This document shows positions 1 through 10,829 of a DNA stretch of 64,000 nucleotides, piece after piece (position 1 is the first letter of the stretch; each line of letters opens with the position of its first letter). A model generated the notes under the pieces. The model was given only the letters and a program-made list of their open reading frames with translations. It was not told where the DNA came from and did no database searches. Origin of the DNA: Termitomyces sp. T153 (Eukaryota; Basidiomycota; Agaricomycetes; Agaricales; Lyophyllaceae). The stretch spans positions 1 through 64,000 of the forward strand of contig JACKQL020000189.1 of the NCBI GenBank assembly GCA_018296165.2, in the 5' to 3' direction. A program made the translations under genes and the position numbers.

Positions 1-166
1 ATACAATCTTATTGACACCTGGAGAAACGCAGACATGTCACCGAAAGGAATGAAAACATACCTGCGCTGGCACCTTCTCGAGTTTGTGAGATGATCGCTT
101 GGAAACAGCACTTGGCCAGGAACGGCTGACAAATCAGGCGGTCCAGTCAATATCATATATTAGAAC

Positions 167-214
167 CTTGTAACTACAAGCCAGGCTTAATATATTCCAG
201 CTTGTAACGACAAG
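167..214. repeat. Pair of 14-bp imperfect palindromes
   Basis: CTTGTAACTACAAG (167-180) and CTTGTAACGACAAG (201-214) lie 34 bp apart and flank an AATATATT core. A second pair with the same design occurs at 716-760, so this is a repeated structural unit and not a chance hairpin. Function is unknown. Confidence 0.6.
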
Positions 215-409
215 TATCACGTGCCTAGCAATTTTCGGCCAAATATTTCGCCAATTGGGAGAATTGAACCTGTGATCACGATCCCAAAAACAACCATCAG
301 TACAACAATAACCACTTGACCAAGAAATCTTGTGTATAAGAGAAATACATTGTAATGAGGGGGGCAAGCTCCCCTTCAAAATATCCCTGCCACCCCTAAG
401 CAAATTAAC

Positions 410-490
410 AAAACCTTAACAGAACCTTAACAGAACCTAACCAAACCTTTAACTACCTAACTGGAACTCTAACTGAACTCTAACCAGGCT
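410..490. repeat. Degenerate 11-bp minisatellite
   Basis: Successive units of roughly AGAACCTTAAC drift to AGAACCTAAC, CAAACCTTTAAC and TGGAACTCTAAC. The repeat is irregular and short. It does not match the TTAGGG telomere repeat closely enough to be called telomeric. Confidence 0.5.
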
Positions 491-715
491 GACCATGTAC
501 TCAACAGGCAGGCCTTGTAGGTACATAGGCCTAATGTGTTAAGACTGATTACTTAGTCTGTTAGTTCAATGGTTTCATTGTGTCTTTCTGCAATTGTTCT
601 CATCATTTGGAAGGTTGTTGGTTCAATTCTCTTTGGTTGTCTTTTTTTTGTCTGGTTCAACATTTGGTGCTGTTGACATCATGTGATGTTACAAGACTTT
701 AATATAAGGGGCAGT

Positions 716-760
716 CTTGTAATTACAAGCAATATATTATGCTTTGCTTGTGATGACAAG
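716..760. repeat. Second pair of 14-bp palindromes
   Basis: CTTGTAATTACAAG (716-729) and CTTGTGATGACAAG (747-760) are 31 bp apart and flank an AATATATT core. A GGTAATATATTACC palindrome follows immediately. The arrangement matches the pair at 167-214, including the core between the two palindromes. Confidence 0.6.
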
Positions 761-2647
761 TGGGTAATATATTACCCTGGTGAGTATTTACTGTAATTAC
801 AATACAATGGTAATGTAATATTCATTGTAATTTCAAGGGCAGGAAGTTTGAGTCAAATCACTCTTGATCACATCTTCCAAACTCAAACAGTCCTATTATA
901 AGCAAGGCTGCTGATACATGTTGTTTGATAATGCAGAGACTTGGGACAGAGGAAGGAAAGACAAGATGGAGGAAGAGGACAGCTGATGAACATGTGCTAA
1001 CTGGCCAGCCCCATTCCTATGCATGCCTGAATGCAACCTACAATGGCCAGATGGGCATCCTCACCATGACAAAAGGACTATCCAAAGGCACTGGATTGTG
1101 TGGCTATGTCATTGGCCTTTAACTTCTTAAATGCTTTCATACTCCCCATAACAATGTTAATTACAATGTTAATTGCCCTTATTTTGCTATTAGATTTCTT
1201 TATTTTACCATTAGATCCCTTACACATTGCTTGACCACTGATCCTGAACCTGGCAATGATATCCTATACAAGAAACTGTCTACCTCCCTGATTTCTACAT
1301 TACTGCAATATTTTTATTCTAGCTTACTCAGTTTACAGTAGTTTACCTTAGCTACTGCTGCAAGTGGACCACAAACTTGTCAATAAATATCAAATCCTTC
1401 TACAGAAACCCTGTCTTGTATCCTGTGCTCAAAGACAGGTTGAAGGTATTACAAATATCCAAGGATGCTGGACATGTAACCATACCTTCAACATACCAAT
1501 ACCATCCATCACAGTATTCTTGGGTAACTCTAGCTAGGCAAAAATTTGTCTGACCATGTTTTGAGCCTCTCCTTAACTGATAGTGAGCATGTTGTCAATT
1601 TCCTTCTGCCATGTTAGTGGGAATGCTTGATACTAGAAACATGTTGTTTCAATGGTGTGTCTGTTACAAGGCCAAACTTTTTGGGCCTCTAACTAAAAAG
1701 GATAAGTGCAGTCATTCTTCAAATTTCTCAGCCCAATGTCATGAAGGGATACCCAGTATGTCTTGGATTACCATTTTTGTTCTTCATCTGACAACACACT
1801 ATGAAATATTGCTGGGTAATTTGATTGAGTTAACAGTCATATCCTACCACTAATAATAGATGTTCTCAGTGATGAGCTTGGCCTTCACAATGTAACTCAA
1901 CATAAGTTGATTATTTATACTAGCTAGACAGGAAAGGCAAAGTCACTCAGTTTGGAGCTGTGAATTGTGATCTAGTTCCATAATTTGTCTGAGCCCCTGA
2001 TCAAGAGTTTCATGTCAAAGAGTAGAACTCATGGGTGCTCAATGCACCTTCATTACCATGTCACATGTGTTTGCTTGCCAGTTGCTTAAAATAAGTTTTT
2101 CACAATTAGATCAGGCCCTAGGAAGCTCCCCTAAATGTCTCTTCTCAAAATAGTGTATTTCAAACCCCAAAAATGGCCAAATTTTGGTCCAAGTATAGCA
2201 TATTCTAGGCACTTTTTACCTGCTGCAGTGGAAAAATTTTGAGACCTTTGTCCTTTTGATAGCATATTTTACAACCATATGGACAATTTGATGTGGTAGT
2301 TAAGCCTGCAATCATACTCCACTGCCATTTTCTTTGGACACCATCTCCTATTCTGTTCAATCTCATATACTTGTTACATGGAGACATAACAAAAAAGCTT
2401 CCTAAATTGATGATATGTATTCCTGCTAGGAAGTAGGACAACTAGCATACAAGAATTTTGTCTCTCAAGTTAGTGCATGTCAGCTGGTCACATGCCATCA
2501 ATAATCATGTAGAAGGAACCCTTAGTCCAGAATGGTGTATTTGGAGCCCAGAAAAGCCAGATTTATAGCATATCTGAAGCTCATTTTGGGGGTGAATTTT
2601 GGACAGACCTATAAAGGAGCTTCCCAGTGCCTATTAGATCACACCTC

Positions 2648-2815
2648 AGTTTGTTTACTCTGCAAGTATCATGCTGAGGTGTGTACATTACAATCTTCTT
2701 TACTGTACTTGTGACTTACTAATGTATCTAGTTCTCTCTCTTGGGTCTAGATATTCAATATACAGTTTGTTTACTCTGTGAGTACCATGCTAAGTTCTCC
2801 CTCTTGGGTCTAGAT
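2648..2815. repeat. Partial tandem duplication upstream of Copia-1
   Basis: Copy 1 (2648-2752) and copy 2 (2763-2815) share both ends: a segment starting CAGTTTGTTTACTCTG and one ending CTTGGGTCTAGAT. Copy 2 lacks about 52 bp from the middle. The duplication lies just upstream of the Copia-1 primer site, so it probably affects that element's 5' LTR. Confidence 0.6.
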
Positions 2816-2850
2816 CAAATCACTACCTCACTCAAACTTTAAATCTGAAA

Positions 2851-2862
2851 GGTTATGGGCCC
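2851..2862 (+). other. Copia-1 primer-binding site (half-tRNA type)
   Basis: GGTTATGGGCCC is the reverse complement of GGGCCCATAACC, which spans the CAT anticodon of initiator tRNA-Met. Drosophila copia is known to prime from a 5' half of that tRNA paired through this region. It stands about 136 bp upstream of the gag start, as expected for a PBS, so the 5' LTR should end just before it. Confidence 0.6.
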
Positions 2863-2997
2863 TGTTGCCTAACACCAAGTTAGAAAAAAAAACACAAACT
2901 CACAGGGACAGATGCATCCCATCCTATGATTTTCCATCCAGATCAAACCTCAACCTCCACACAAGCATCACTAACTTTGACATCACCTTAACACATC

Positions 2998-4124
2998 ATG
3001 TCAAACTCAGAAAGAACAACCACTTGCCCATCCCTGATGGGTCCAGAGAACTTCCAGATCTGGAAGATCCACATCAATGCAAAGCTTTGTCAAGAGAAGG
3101 TATGGAATGTCATCCAAATGCTCCCCCCCACTCAAATCACAACCACCTCTCCTGCTGCACCTCCTATTGCAGCAACTGGTACTACTCCCATCACCACAAC
3201 ATCACCATTTGCTGATGCTGCTAGGATCAGCTGTCACACAGACAGTTGGGCTGTCCATGACACAAAAGCTGCCAGCATTATTGTTGCCTATGTATCCAAT
3301 CAACTTGCCCTCAAAGTAGGGGAACTCGTGCATGCAAAGGATATGTTTGACAGGCTAGTCACAATATATGTCAACACAAATGTTGGTGTCAGTGCCTTCT
3401 ACATGTTCATCTCAATGTTAAATCTAAAATGGGACAGATCACTCTTTACCCTGAGCAATTATATTTCCATGCTATCAGCTGCCAATGCCAAACTTACAGC
3501 AATGAAAAAGAAAATTGACTGTGAGTTCCTTGCCTTCATCCTCTTACAATCCCTACCCAAAGATAACATATGGGAGTCATTCAAGGCAACCATCCTAAAT
3601 TTGCTTGCCCCCAGGACATCACTCATCTTTTCTGCCCTATCTGACCAGCTAACCTTCATGGCAACAGCTCAATAAGGTGCATCCTCCAAAGCTGCCCTGA
3701 AAGCTGACTCCAACATGAAGGCAAAGTCCAAAACCAAATTGGACATGTGGTTCCAGTTTCACAACTCCTCCATACACAACACAGCCAATTATAGGACATT
3801 AAAGGAAAAGAATGAGAAGAAAAAAAAAGGAAAAGGCAAATTGCACAAGCCACAACTCCTCATTGGACCTGACAGCTCAGACAAAGAATCTAGCAGAGAG
3901 GTAGCAGGTTAGTCTACTACTAAACCTGCCCATGTCTCTAAAGCATTAATGACACACATTTTGGTCTATGTTGGAAATCTTAAATTTACCTCTCTACCTG
4001 GCACAATCATGGATTCTGGAGCCTCCACCCATATGACAGACTAAAATTGGTTCAAGTGCAATTCATTCAAAGAGCTGAACCCACCCTGAAAGATTTACTT
4101 CAAAGACAATTCATTTGTGAAAGC
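2998..4124 (+). pseudogene. Copia-1 gag and protease, broken
   Basis: The frame opens at ATG 2998 and runs 226 codons to TAA at 3673; the same frame continues through a lysine-rich linker (TAG at 3910) to the protease. The N-terminus holds the UBN2-type copia gag signature GPENFQIWKIHINAKL. A degenerate knuckle lies near 3745-3800 (a cysteine replaced by an aromatic residue). The protease active site IMDSGASTHMTD is at 4006-4041 with the catalytic Asp-Ser-Gly present, followed at once by a stop. The piece ends where the Gyp-1 LTR begins at 4125. In life this would be the capsid and the aspartic protease that cuts the polyprotein. It cannot be functional now. Confidence 0.8.
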
Positions 4125-4759
4125 TGTCAGGTTCCGCTGACTACAGGGGCTCAGCTACACTGGGCAAGTCCTTACTAGGCAGATGTGATGTCCTGCACTT
4201 ATAATCTAGTGCTCCAGGGCTTGCATGGAGTGTAGGGACTTGCAAGAGAAAGCTAAGGAGAGTGATCTGAGCAAGTCTGGAGTGGTCTAGAGAAGTCTCA
4301 GACCAAGTATATTAGATGTTACCTTGGGTGAGTGTCAGATACAAGTTTGTAGGCATGCAAATAGATTGCGGGGTATGTGGAGGCTTTGCAAGTGATGGGG
4401 GCAGAGCTGGAGTTGAATGGGGAGTCAATCAAGACTTGATGGGTTCTGGGGCCAAGTGTAGAGCAAGGTCTGGAGTTGTTGTAAGAATGTTTGGGAGTTG
4501 TAATGCATGCGCAGAGTTTGTACTGACATTGGAGTTGAAAGGAACTTAGAGAAATAAAGGAAATGGAGACAATTGAGATGAGATGGAGGCAAGATGAGAT
4601 GAGACTGAGAAAAGAGATAGATTTGAGGCTAGAAATAGAAACAGAGATGGAAAGAAATACAAGACACAAGTAACCAGTTAATGTAATATCAAGACTAGAG
4701 TATGAGGAGCTACTCTACAACTTATATACTGACTACTGGATAGCTCTGCAGGACAGCAG

Positions 4760-5854
4760 TGATGCGCTCCTATGCTGCCTAGTGCCGTGCAGGAAACCTA
4801 AAGAGAGGACCTGACACTAGTCACTAGATAGAGTAGCTGGCAGTAGGAATTTAATAGTTGAGGGCGAGTCAGTAACTGTCCCAGAGAACTAGAGCAAAAG
4901 TTGTGATGTGGGGTGAAGTAGAAAGAAGGCGCTATTGCCAGCTGAGGTCATTGTAACGGTGGTGAGAAGAGTAGGGAAAGAGAAGACGGTAAAGGAAGGA
5001 GGGGAACTAGGGGACGAATGTGATCTAGTTACTAGCTGAAGTCACTAGCGTTGCTAAGTCAAATTAATGTAAATAGGCACCCGCAGTTGGTACCCAACTA
5101 AGTCAAAGTCAAAGTCAAGGAGGCTTGTCACTAAGCCGGAGTCAAAGACAGGATAAGGGAAAGAAAGGCAAAGTGTAATATCAAGCTGGTAGGCTTAGAG
5201 AGAGAGCAGCTAGTCGACTTTGAAGGGGGTTCTCTGTTCTCTTCTCCGTGGGTATGTGTATATGTGTAGTGTCTATGTACAATCAGTATTTATACGTTTT
5301 GAAGTATAGTATGTGAAAGTAAACAAATAAGTACTACAAGTGATGGCGTCTGTCACTGTGCTTATGGTGCATACAAGGCATCAGTCTGTAACTAAATGAG
5401 AAATCCTAGGCGAAGTCTTGGCGACGCTTAATTGCTAACAAAAACCAAAACAAGAAAAGAGTCCGATGTCAACACCTGAAGCGTAGACGCTGTTCAAGTA
5501 TGTTGGTAAGCTCGGCAAACAAAATGATAGGAAAAAGGTACACGTCTGATAATTTGTCCATATATGGTAGAAGAACGTTGTCTTGTTTGCCAGGATTGCT
5601 AGGGTCGCTAATAATTGTTGCTAGGGGGTCTAGGCCTTGATGATCTAGGCCCAAGCTCCAGACTCCACGTGATATTTCTCATGCTCGATAAGTCTCGTGG
5701 TTGCTAGGGTCTCGTGCTTTGGTCCAACCCTCGGGCTCGGTCCCATGTGCTGAGTGTTGTGACTTGTGTCAAATACAAAGTAGTCAGCTGCCACTAAGTC
5801 TGCAATGCCAAAAGAATGCCAAAAATGGTGCTCAGCAATAACTGGGGCTCATCA
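4760..5854 (-). repeat. Family-C solo LTR (copy 1)
   Basis: A 1095-bp segment with TGATGCGCTCC and GGAGC...CATCA-type ends, the reverse complement of the copy at 11515-12601. It is inserted in the Gyp-1 3' LTR. The 4-bp flanks are GCAG and GTGG; Gyp-4 has GCGG at this LTR position, so both flanks are single CpG transitions from one TSD. No coding sequence is visible. No internal region of this family occurs in the window. Confidence 0.7.
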
Positions 5855-6061
5855 GTGGATATGGTGGTGGGGCTCAACAGAGCTGTGCATAGCCAACAGG
5901 TGTTGAGTACAATTAAGGGGCAGGCCATGGCAACATTCTGATGGGATCAGCTAGGGATGCAGGCCACTCTGGTGTTGTTGTGATGCCCCAAAGGAGGTTG
6001 GGTGAGTCTGGGTGGTGAGCTGGGGATGCATGACAGGGTCAGGAACAGTGGGGGAGGGTTC

Positions 6062-7303
6062 TGTCACAACCCATTCCATGGGCCCCCGCACATTGCCTCC
6101 AACCCTCCCACTCCTCCAGAGCCTCCCCCAATGCCCTGTTGAACTCCCCCAACCATTGTCTACCCTCTGTGCTCACTCCGGCTAACTCTGATGCTTCCCC
6201 TGGCCAACTCCAACATCTTCTCTGCAGCCACCAATGCTTCCCTTGGATCTCCAGAGCCCTGGAACCATCCCCCCCCCATTCCTGACTCTGTCACATGTCA
6301 TTAACTCACCACCCTAGTTTCTCAGACCCACTTTGGAGTATCACAATGACCTTGGGACAGCCCGCATTCCTAACTGATCCCATCAATATATCAATGCAGC
6401 CTGCCCCCTGATCACAACCAACACCCATTGACTCTGCCAAGCTCTGCCACCACAGCTGACATCCTGGAGCTCCCCAGTAGTCAGTATATAAGTCATAGAG
6501 TAGCTCTTTGTACTCTGGTCTTGATATTGCCTTACCTGATGTGTTTCTGATTGTTTCCTTCTTGTGTTTCATGTTCCATGTTATGTTTCCCTTACTCCCA
6601 GTCTCCCAGTCTTATCTCAGTCTCCTAGTTTTGCCTCATCTCTATTCCATTATTGTTCTTGTTATTATTTTGTATCTCCACCTAAATCTATTTTCATTCT
6701 TGTCTCAATCTTGTCTCAACTCTGCCTTGTTCTGTTCAGCTCTGTTTTGTCTTGTTTGATCTGTTCCACCTATTGTGTTCAAGTCTTTTCCAACCCTAAC
6801 ACCTTTACAAACTCTGCACTTACAACTACAAACATCAACACATTCCTTTAACCAACTCCAGACCTTGCTACATGCTCAGCTCTGAACTCCATCAACTTCC
6901 ATTGATCCTCCATCAAGCTCCAGCTCTGCTCCCACCACTTGCATAGCCTCTGCTTCTATCACTCATGTAACCTCTGCTCCTATCACTCATGTAGCCTCTG
7001 CTTCCATCACTCATATAACCTCTGCTCCTATCACTTGTGTAGCCTCCACTTCCTCTGCACCTACACTACTTGCTTACAGACTTGTGCCTGATACTCTGCC
7101 AAGCTCATCCCTTTCCCCACAACTTATTCTATACTCCTCTGGGCCACCCCAGACTTGCTCAGATCACTTCCCACTACTTATTCTCACAAGCCCCCTGTGT
7201 TTAGAGCTTCTCCAAATGCCCAGTTGTCAGTACAGAGAATCATGTCTGCTTAGTAAGGACTTGCTCAGTGTAGCTGAGCCCCCATAGTCAGTGGGACCTG
7301 ACA
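6062..7303 (+). repeat. Family-B solo LTR in the Gyp-1 3' LTR
   Basis: It starts TGTCACAACCCATTCC and ends GGGACCTGACA, 1242 bp. It is flanked by a perfect 5-bp TSD, GGTTC (6057-6061 and 7304-7308). The equivalent LTR near 54090 is uninterrupted at GAGGGTTCCAGG, which confirms the empty site. A TATATAAG box near 6486 is followed by the GGTCTTGATATTG start motif. No internal region is present, so it is a solo LTR left by LTR-LTR recombination. Confidence 0.85.
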
Positions 7304-7529
7304 GGTTCCAGGGGCTCAGGAGGTCAAGGGAAGTGTCAATGGCTGCAGAGAAGGTCATTGAAATTAGCCAGGGGGCCATCGGAGTTTGCCAGAGAAGTGT
7401 TAGAGTTTTCTAGGGTGGCCATGGAGGGTGTTCAATAGTTGGGGGTTTTGACAAGGCATTGGAGGGGGGACTCTGGGGAAGCAAGCAGGCTGGGAACAAT
7501 GTTGGGGGTCCAGAAAGTGGGTCATGACA

Positions 7530-7740
7530 TTACTCCCCCTTCAGTATCAAGACTCTTGAGATGTGGGACACAGTTTGTGGATTGGTGGGGCATGGGAATC
7601 AAAGTAAAGTAATATTGATCAAACTGCAGTGAGTGGCAGCAGCATGGAGAACAAAGTCAAAGTGGAGCTGCCATTCATTAGAAGGTTCTTCCCAAACTAT
7701 TAAAAGGGTCAGATGTACCCTAAGCCTTCAGTCTTTGCCT
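7530..7740 (-). other. Gyp-1 polypurine tract and antisense-gene 5' region
   Basis: Reading minus, CTGAAGGGGGAGTAA abuts the LTR and is the plus-strand primer tract. Reading plus, this is the upstream region of the antisense gene. A decayed form of the Gyp-4 palindrome (AATATTGATCAA) and a TATTAAAAGGG TATA-like motif lie ahead of the ATG at 7741. Confidence 0.6.
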
Positions 7741-8611
7741 ATGTCTTCCTCTGTCTATTCCCCAGCAGCATTGTCCAAGTCATCCGCAGCATTCCCCGCC
7801 CCTTTGTCTTTGGGGGAGTCCAAGCCTCACTATGGTTGCAGATGGGTTGAGGCCATATATCAAAGCCATGAGCACAGGTCCACTTCTCTGTGCTCTGGAG
7901 TTGCTAATCAACCTTTACAGAATTGTCTGCAGCTGTGGCTGGCCCATTGGCAGCTCTATTTTGAGGCAGAGTTTTGGCAGGATCAATTTCAGTATTGGCA
8001 GCATGGTCCTTGAGGCCAAATTTTGGTCTAAGAGAGATTCAGGTTGTTCTGGAGGTACTGTGGGTTCCCCAATCAGAGGTGACTCCAGAGAAGTTTGCAG
8101 AGGCTATGGGATGAGCACAGGGTCCTCCAACCCTGAAGTGGTGTCAGGTGGAGGCTCCAGTGAGTATTCCACATTGTTGTGCTAAGTTCTGAGCTGATTC
8201 TATCCTATAGTGTGCCATTTGTGCTTGACACGGGAAGTATTGCAGTTTTGAGGAGCTGACTCAGGGGTTCCAGCAGAACACTTTAATATGCATCCCATGT
8301 TGCTTGAGGCACAAGAAGTGCCCAATTTTGCTGAGTTGGTGGGTAGCCTGCATGTCTAAGGAGATGTGGCATAAGTGGCTGTGCAGTTGCTCAAGGGGCA
8401 CAGGGGGAAGGTGTTGGGTCTAGGCTCTAGAGTGGAGGGCAGAGCAAGCACAGAGTGGCTTGTAATGAAGGTGGAGCCCCCACAAGGTAGGCAGAGGGAG
8501 GGAGCTCCCACAGTGCATGACAAGAGGAAATGGAGAGCATCCCCCTTGCCAGAGGCGGGGCCCAGTAAGCAGCCGCAGGGGGCAGAATCCATGATGGGCC
8601 CTCCTGGGCCA
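7741..8611 (+). pseudogene. Gyp-1 antisense gene, exon 1 and first part of exon 2
   Basis: The gene opens MSSSVYSPAA at 7741. Exon 1 runs to 8159 and ends in the family motif WCQVEAP. An intron 8160-8210 (GTGAGT...CTATAG, 51 bp) separates it from exon 2, which starts with the cysteine array: CX2C, then CX6C, a 15-residue spacer and CX2CX6C, all six cysteines kept, with one TGA stop inside. Exon 2 breaks at 8611 where Gyp-2 is inserted (TSD GGCCA) and resumes at 44980. The protein is predicted to be nuclear, with a zinc-binding region and a coiled coil. It points against gag-pol. Confidence 0.75.
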
Positions 8612-9568
8612 TGTCAGATTCCACTGATGACAGGGACTCAGCTACACTGGCAAATCATTACTAGGTGGACACAATGTCCTGCACTTATAAACAAGCATCT
8701 GGGATGGGCATGGAGAGGAGGGACTTGCAAGGGGGAGCTAGGGGGGGCAGTCCGAGCAAGTCAGGAGTGGTTTGGAGATGTCTAAGACCAAGTGTATTAG
8801 ACGTTGGACCTGGATGGGCATTGGAACAAATTTGTAGGCATGCAAATAGAATGCAGGGTAAGCAGAGGCTTCACAATTGATGGGGGGTGGAGCCAGAGTT
8901 TGACAGGAGATCATCAAGGCGTGATGGGTTCCTGGGCTGAGCAGGGAGCAAGGTCTGGAGTTGTTGTAAGAATGTTTGGGTCATAATGCATGCACATAGT
9001 TTGTACTGATGTTGGAGATGAAAGGAACTTAGGAGGACAAAGGAAATATACACAGTTGAGATGAGATGGAGATGAGGCGAGACAAGATAGAGAAAAGAGA
9101 TAGATTTGAAACTAAAAATAGAAACAGTGACAAGACAAAGGATGAGACATATGAAACTAGTAAATGCAATATCAAGACTAAAGTACCAGGGGTTACTCTA
9201 TGACTTATATACCTACTACTGGGTGGTTCTGGAGGGCAGAGGATATGGCAGCAGGCTTGATAGAACTGCACGGAGTCAACGGTTGTCAGGTGCAATCTTG
9301 GAGTGGGCCGTAGTGAGATTCTGATGGGATCAGTTGGAAAGCGGATTGTTCCGGGGTTGGAGAAAGCCTTGGGAGTCCAGGGAAATTCAGGAAATGCATC
9401 AACTGCTGTGGAGAAGGCGTTGGAGTTGATCAAGAAGCCGTCGGGGTTTGCCAAGGAAGTGTCAGAGTTGCCTGAAGTGGGCACAGAGGGTGGGCAAGGG
9501 TTGGGGAGTTTGGCGGAGCATTGGGGGGGCTGGAGGTGGTGTCGGGGTCTAGGGAGCAGGTCATGACA
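8612..9568 (-). repeat. Gyp-2 3' LTR
   Basis: A complete 957-bp LTR. It starts TGTCAGATTCCACTGA and ends GGTCATGACA. The transcript-start 11-mer ATATCAAGACT is at 9169-9179, and the TATATAAG box lies about 30 bp upstream on the minus strand. The polypurine tract follows at 9569 (GGGGGGGTGA on minus). Confidence 0.9.
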
Positions 9569-9780
9569 TCACCCCCCCTTTAGCGTCAAGACCCTCAAGA
9601 TGTGGGGCACAGTTTGGGGATTGGTGGGGCATGGGAATCAAAGTCAAGCAATATTGATCACACTGCAGTAGCAGCGGCAGCATGGGGAATGAAGTTGAAG
9701 CATGGCCACCACTCCTCAGGGGGTTCTTCCCTAGTCATTGAAAAGGGTCAGATGTACTCTGGAGTTCTCAAACTTTCTCA
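9569..9780. other. Gyp-2 polypurine tract and antisense-gene 5' region
   Basis: Homologous to 28356-28568 in Gyp-4. It contains the polypurine tract on the minus strand, a decayed palindrome (CAATATTGATCACAC) and a TCATTGAAAAGGG motif in place of the TATA-like box. No coding frame. Confidence 0.6.
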
Positions 9781-9799
9781 ATGTCGTCTTCCACGTATT

Positions 9800-10797
9800 T
9801 GTCACGACCTGCTCCCTAGCTCCCTAGACACTGCTCCCAACCCCTCCCGATTTCCCATCTAACTCCCCTGAACCCCGCTCACACTTTTGTGCCCACACTG
9901 GATAACTCCGACGCTTCTCCGGCAACCCCTGATGGCAACTCCCTCTCTGTAGCCATCAACACCCCCCTGAAACCTTCCCCCACCGTTCCTGGCCACGTCA
10001 TACGTCCCCAACCCCCTACCCTAGTTTACCCGACCCGTCCCAGAGTGTCATGACGTTCCCAGAGCGGCCGCGCCCCCAACTGATCCCATCAGAATACTGC
10101 CACGGCCCGACCTTGGATTGTACCCAACACCCATTGACTCTGCACAGCTCTGTCGACCCCCGCCACCATATCCGCCGCTCTCGGAGGTACCTAGTAGTCG
10201 GTATATAAGTCATAGAATAACTCCTCGAACTTTAGTCTTGATATTGCATTTACCGGTTTCCTATGTTTCGTCTCTTGTCTTGTCTCTATTTCTGTTTTTA
10301 GGTTTTGAATCTATCTTTTTCTCAGTCTCGTCTTGTCTCTGTCTTGTCTTGACTGTACATATTTCCTTTGTTCCTCTAAGGTTCCCTTGCTCCCTACGTC
10401 AGTACAAACTCCGCACATGTGCCACGACCCAAACATTCTTATGACAACTCTGAACCTCGCTACCCGCTCGGCCCCGGAACCCATCAAGCCCTGGTAATCC
10501 CCTATCCAGCTCCGACCCCACCCCCATCACCTGAGAAGCCTCCACCTACCCCACAATTTATTTGTGCGCCCACTAACTAGCCCTGACACCTGCCCTGGGT
10601 CGACGACCAGTACCTTTGGTCTTAGACTCCTCCGGACCATTCAGGACTTACTCGGGCCGCTCTCCCTAGGGATCCCCTCGCAAGCTTTCCCCACCTCCGC
10701 TCCAACTCTGGATGCCTGGTTATAAGTGCAGGACATTGCGTCTGCCTAGTAAGGACTTGCCAGTGTACTGAGCCCCCGTTGTCAGTGGAACCTGACA
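9800..10797 (+). repeat. Gyp-5 5' LTR
   Basis: A 998-bp LTR beginning TGTCACGACCTGCTCC and ending GTGGAACCTGACA. The TATATAAG box is at 10202-10209, and the predicted transcript start AGTCTTGATAT is at 10234-10244, 32 nt downstream. It is closely related to the Gyp-4 LTRs. Confidence 0.9.
10202..10244 (+). promoter_or_regulatory. Gyp-5 LTR core promoter and predicted transcript start
   Basis: TATATAAG at 10202-10209 with the motif AGTCTTGATAT at 10234-10244. The spacing is typical for a TATA-directed start. The start base is inferred from complementarity between this 11-mer and the primer site at 10800-10810. Confidence 0.6.
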
Positions 10798-10799
10798 TA

Positions 10800-10810
10800 A
10801 TATCAAGACT
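10800..10810 (+). other. Gyp-5 self-primer-binding site
   Basis: ATATCAAGACT, two bases after the LTR end, is perfectly complementary to AGTCTTGATAT at the predicted 5' end of the transcript (10234-10244). It does not look like the 3' end complement of a tRNA. This is the layout of self-primed Tf1/sushi-type elements. Confidence 0.65.
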
Positions 10811-10829
10811 CCCCCTTACCCCATTCTTG

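Larger units (their letters stand above)
1..2850. other. AT-rich left flank, no recognisable gene
   Basis: No reading frame here resembles a known protein. The longest open frames (80 codons or fewer) have no recognisable motif. What can be seen is repeat-like: paired short palindromes near 167-214 and 716-760, a degenerate 11-bp minisatellite at 410-490, two pairs of tRNA-like A and B boxes in the first 650 bp, and a partial tandem duplication at 2648-2815. The last few hundred bases before 2851 probably include the 5' LTR of Copia-1, because a primer site follows at once, but I could not place the LTR start. The stretch 2150-2600 has two weakly similar segments (near 2155-2210 and 2530-2580), perhaps decayed repeat copies. 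Confidence 0.5.
4125..7529 (-). repeat. Gyp-1 3' LTR, interrupted twice
   Basis: It begins TGTCAGGTTCCGCTGA and ends GGGTCATGACA. Removing the family-C LTR (4760-5854) and the family-B LTR (6062-7303) leaves a normal ~1.06 kb LTR. The conserved transcript-start 11-mer (ATATCAAGACT on this strand) is at 4686-4696. The polypurine tract follows at 7530. Confidence 0.85.

Noticed and set aside
410..490. CCTTAAC-type repeats as an internal telomere
   Set aside because: The unit is about 11 bp and irregular, with no run of the fungal TTAGGG repeat.
540..640. Functional tRNA gene
   Set aside because: A and B boxes are present, but the T-arm and acceptor stems do not pair, so at most a tRNA-derived remnant.
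925..1122. Small 65-codon gene
   Set aside because: No motif, no neighbours that support it and no evidence of conservation. The region is repeat-like.
4125..4129. A TSD for Gyp-1 inside Copia-1
   Set aside because: The flanks AAAGC and ACAAG do not match even when CpG transitions are allowed, and copia sequence is missing at the joint.
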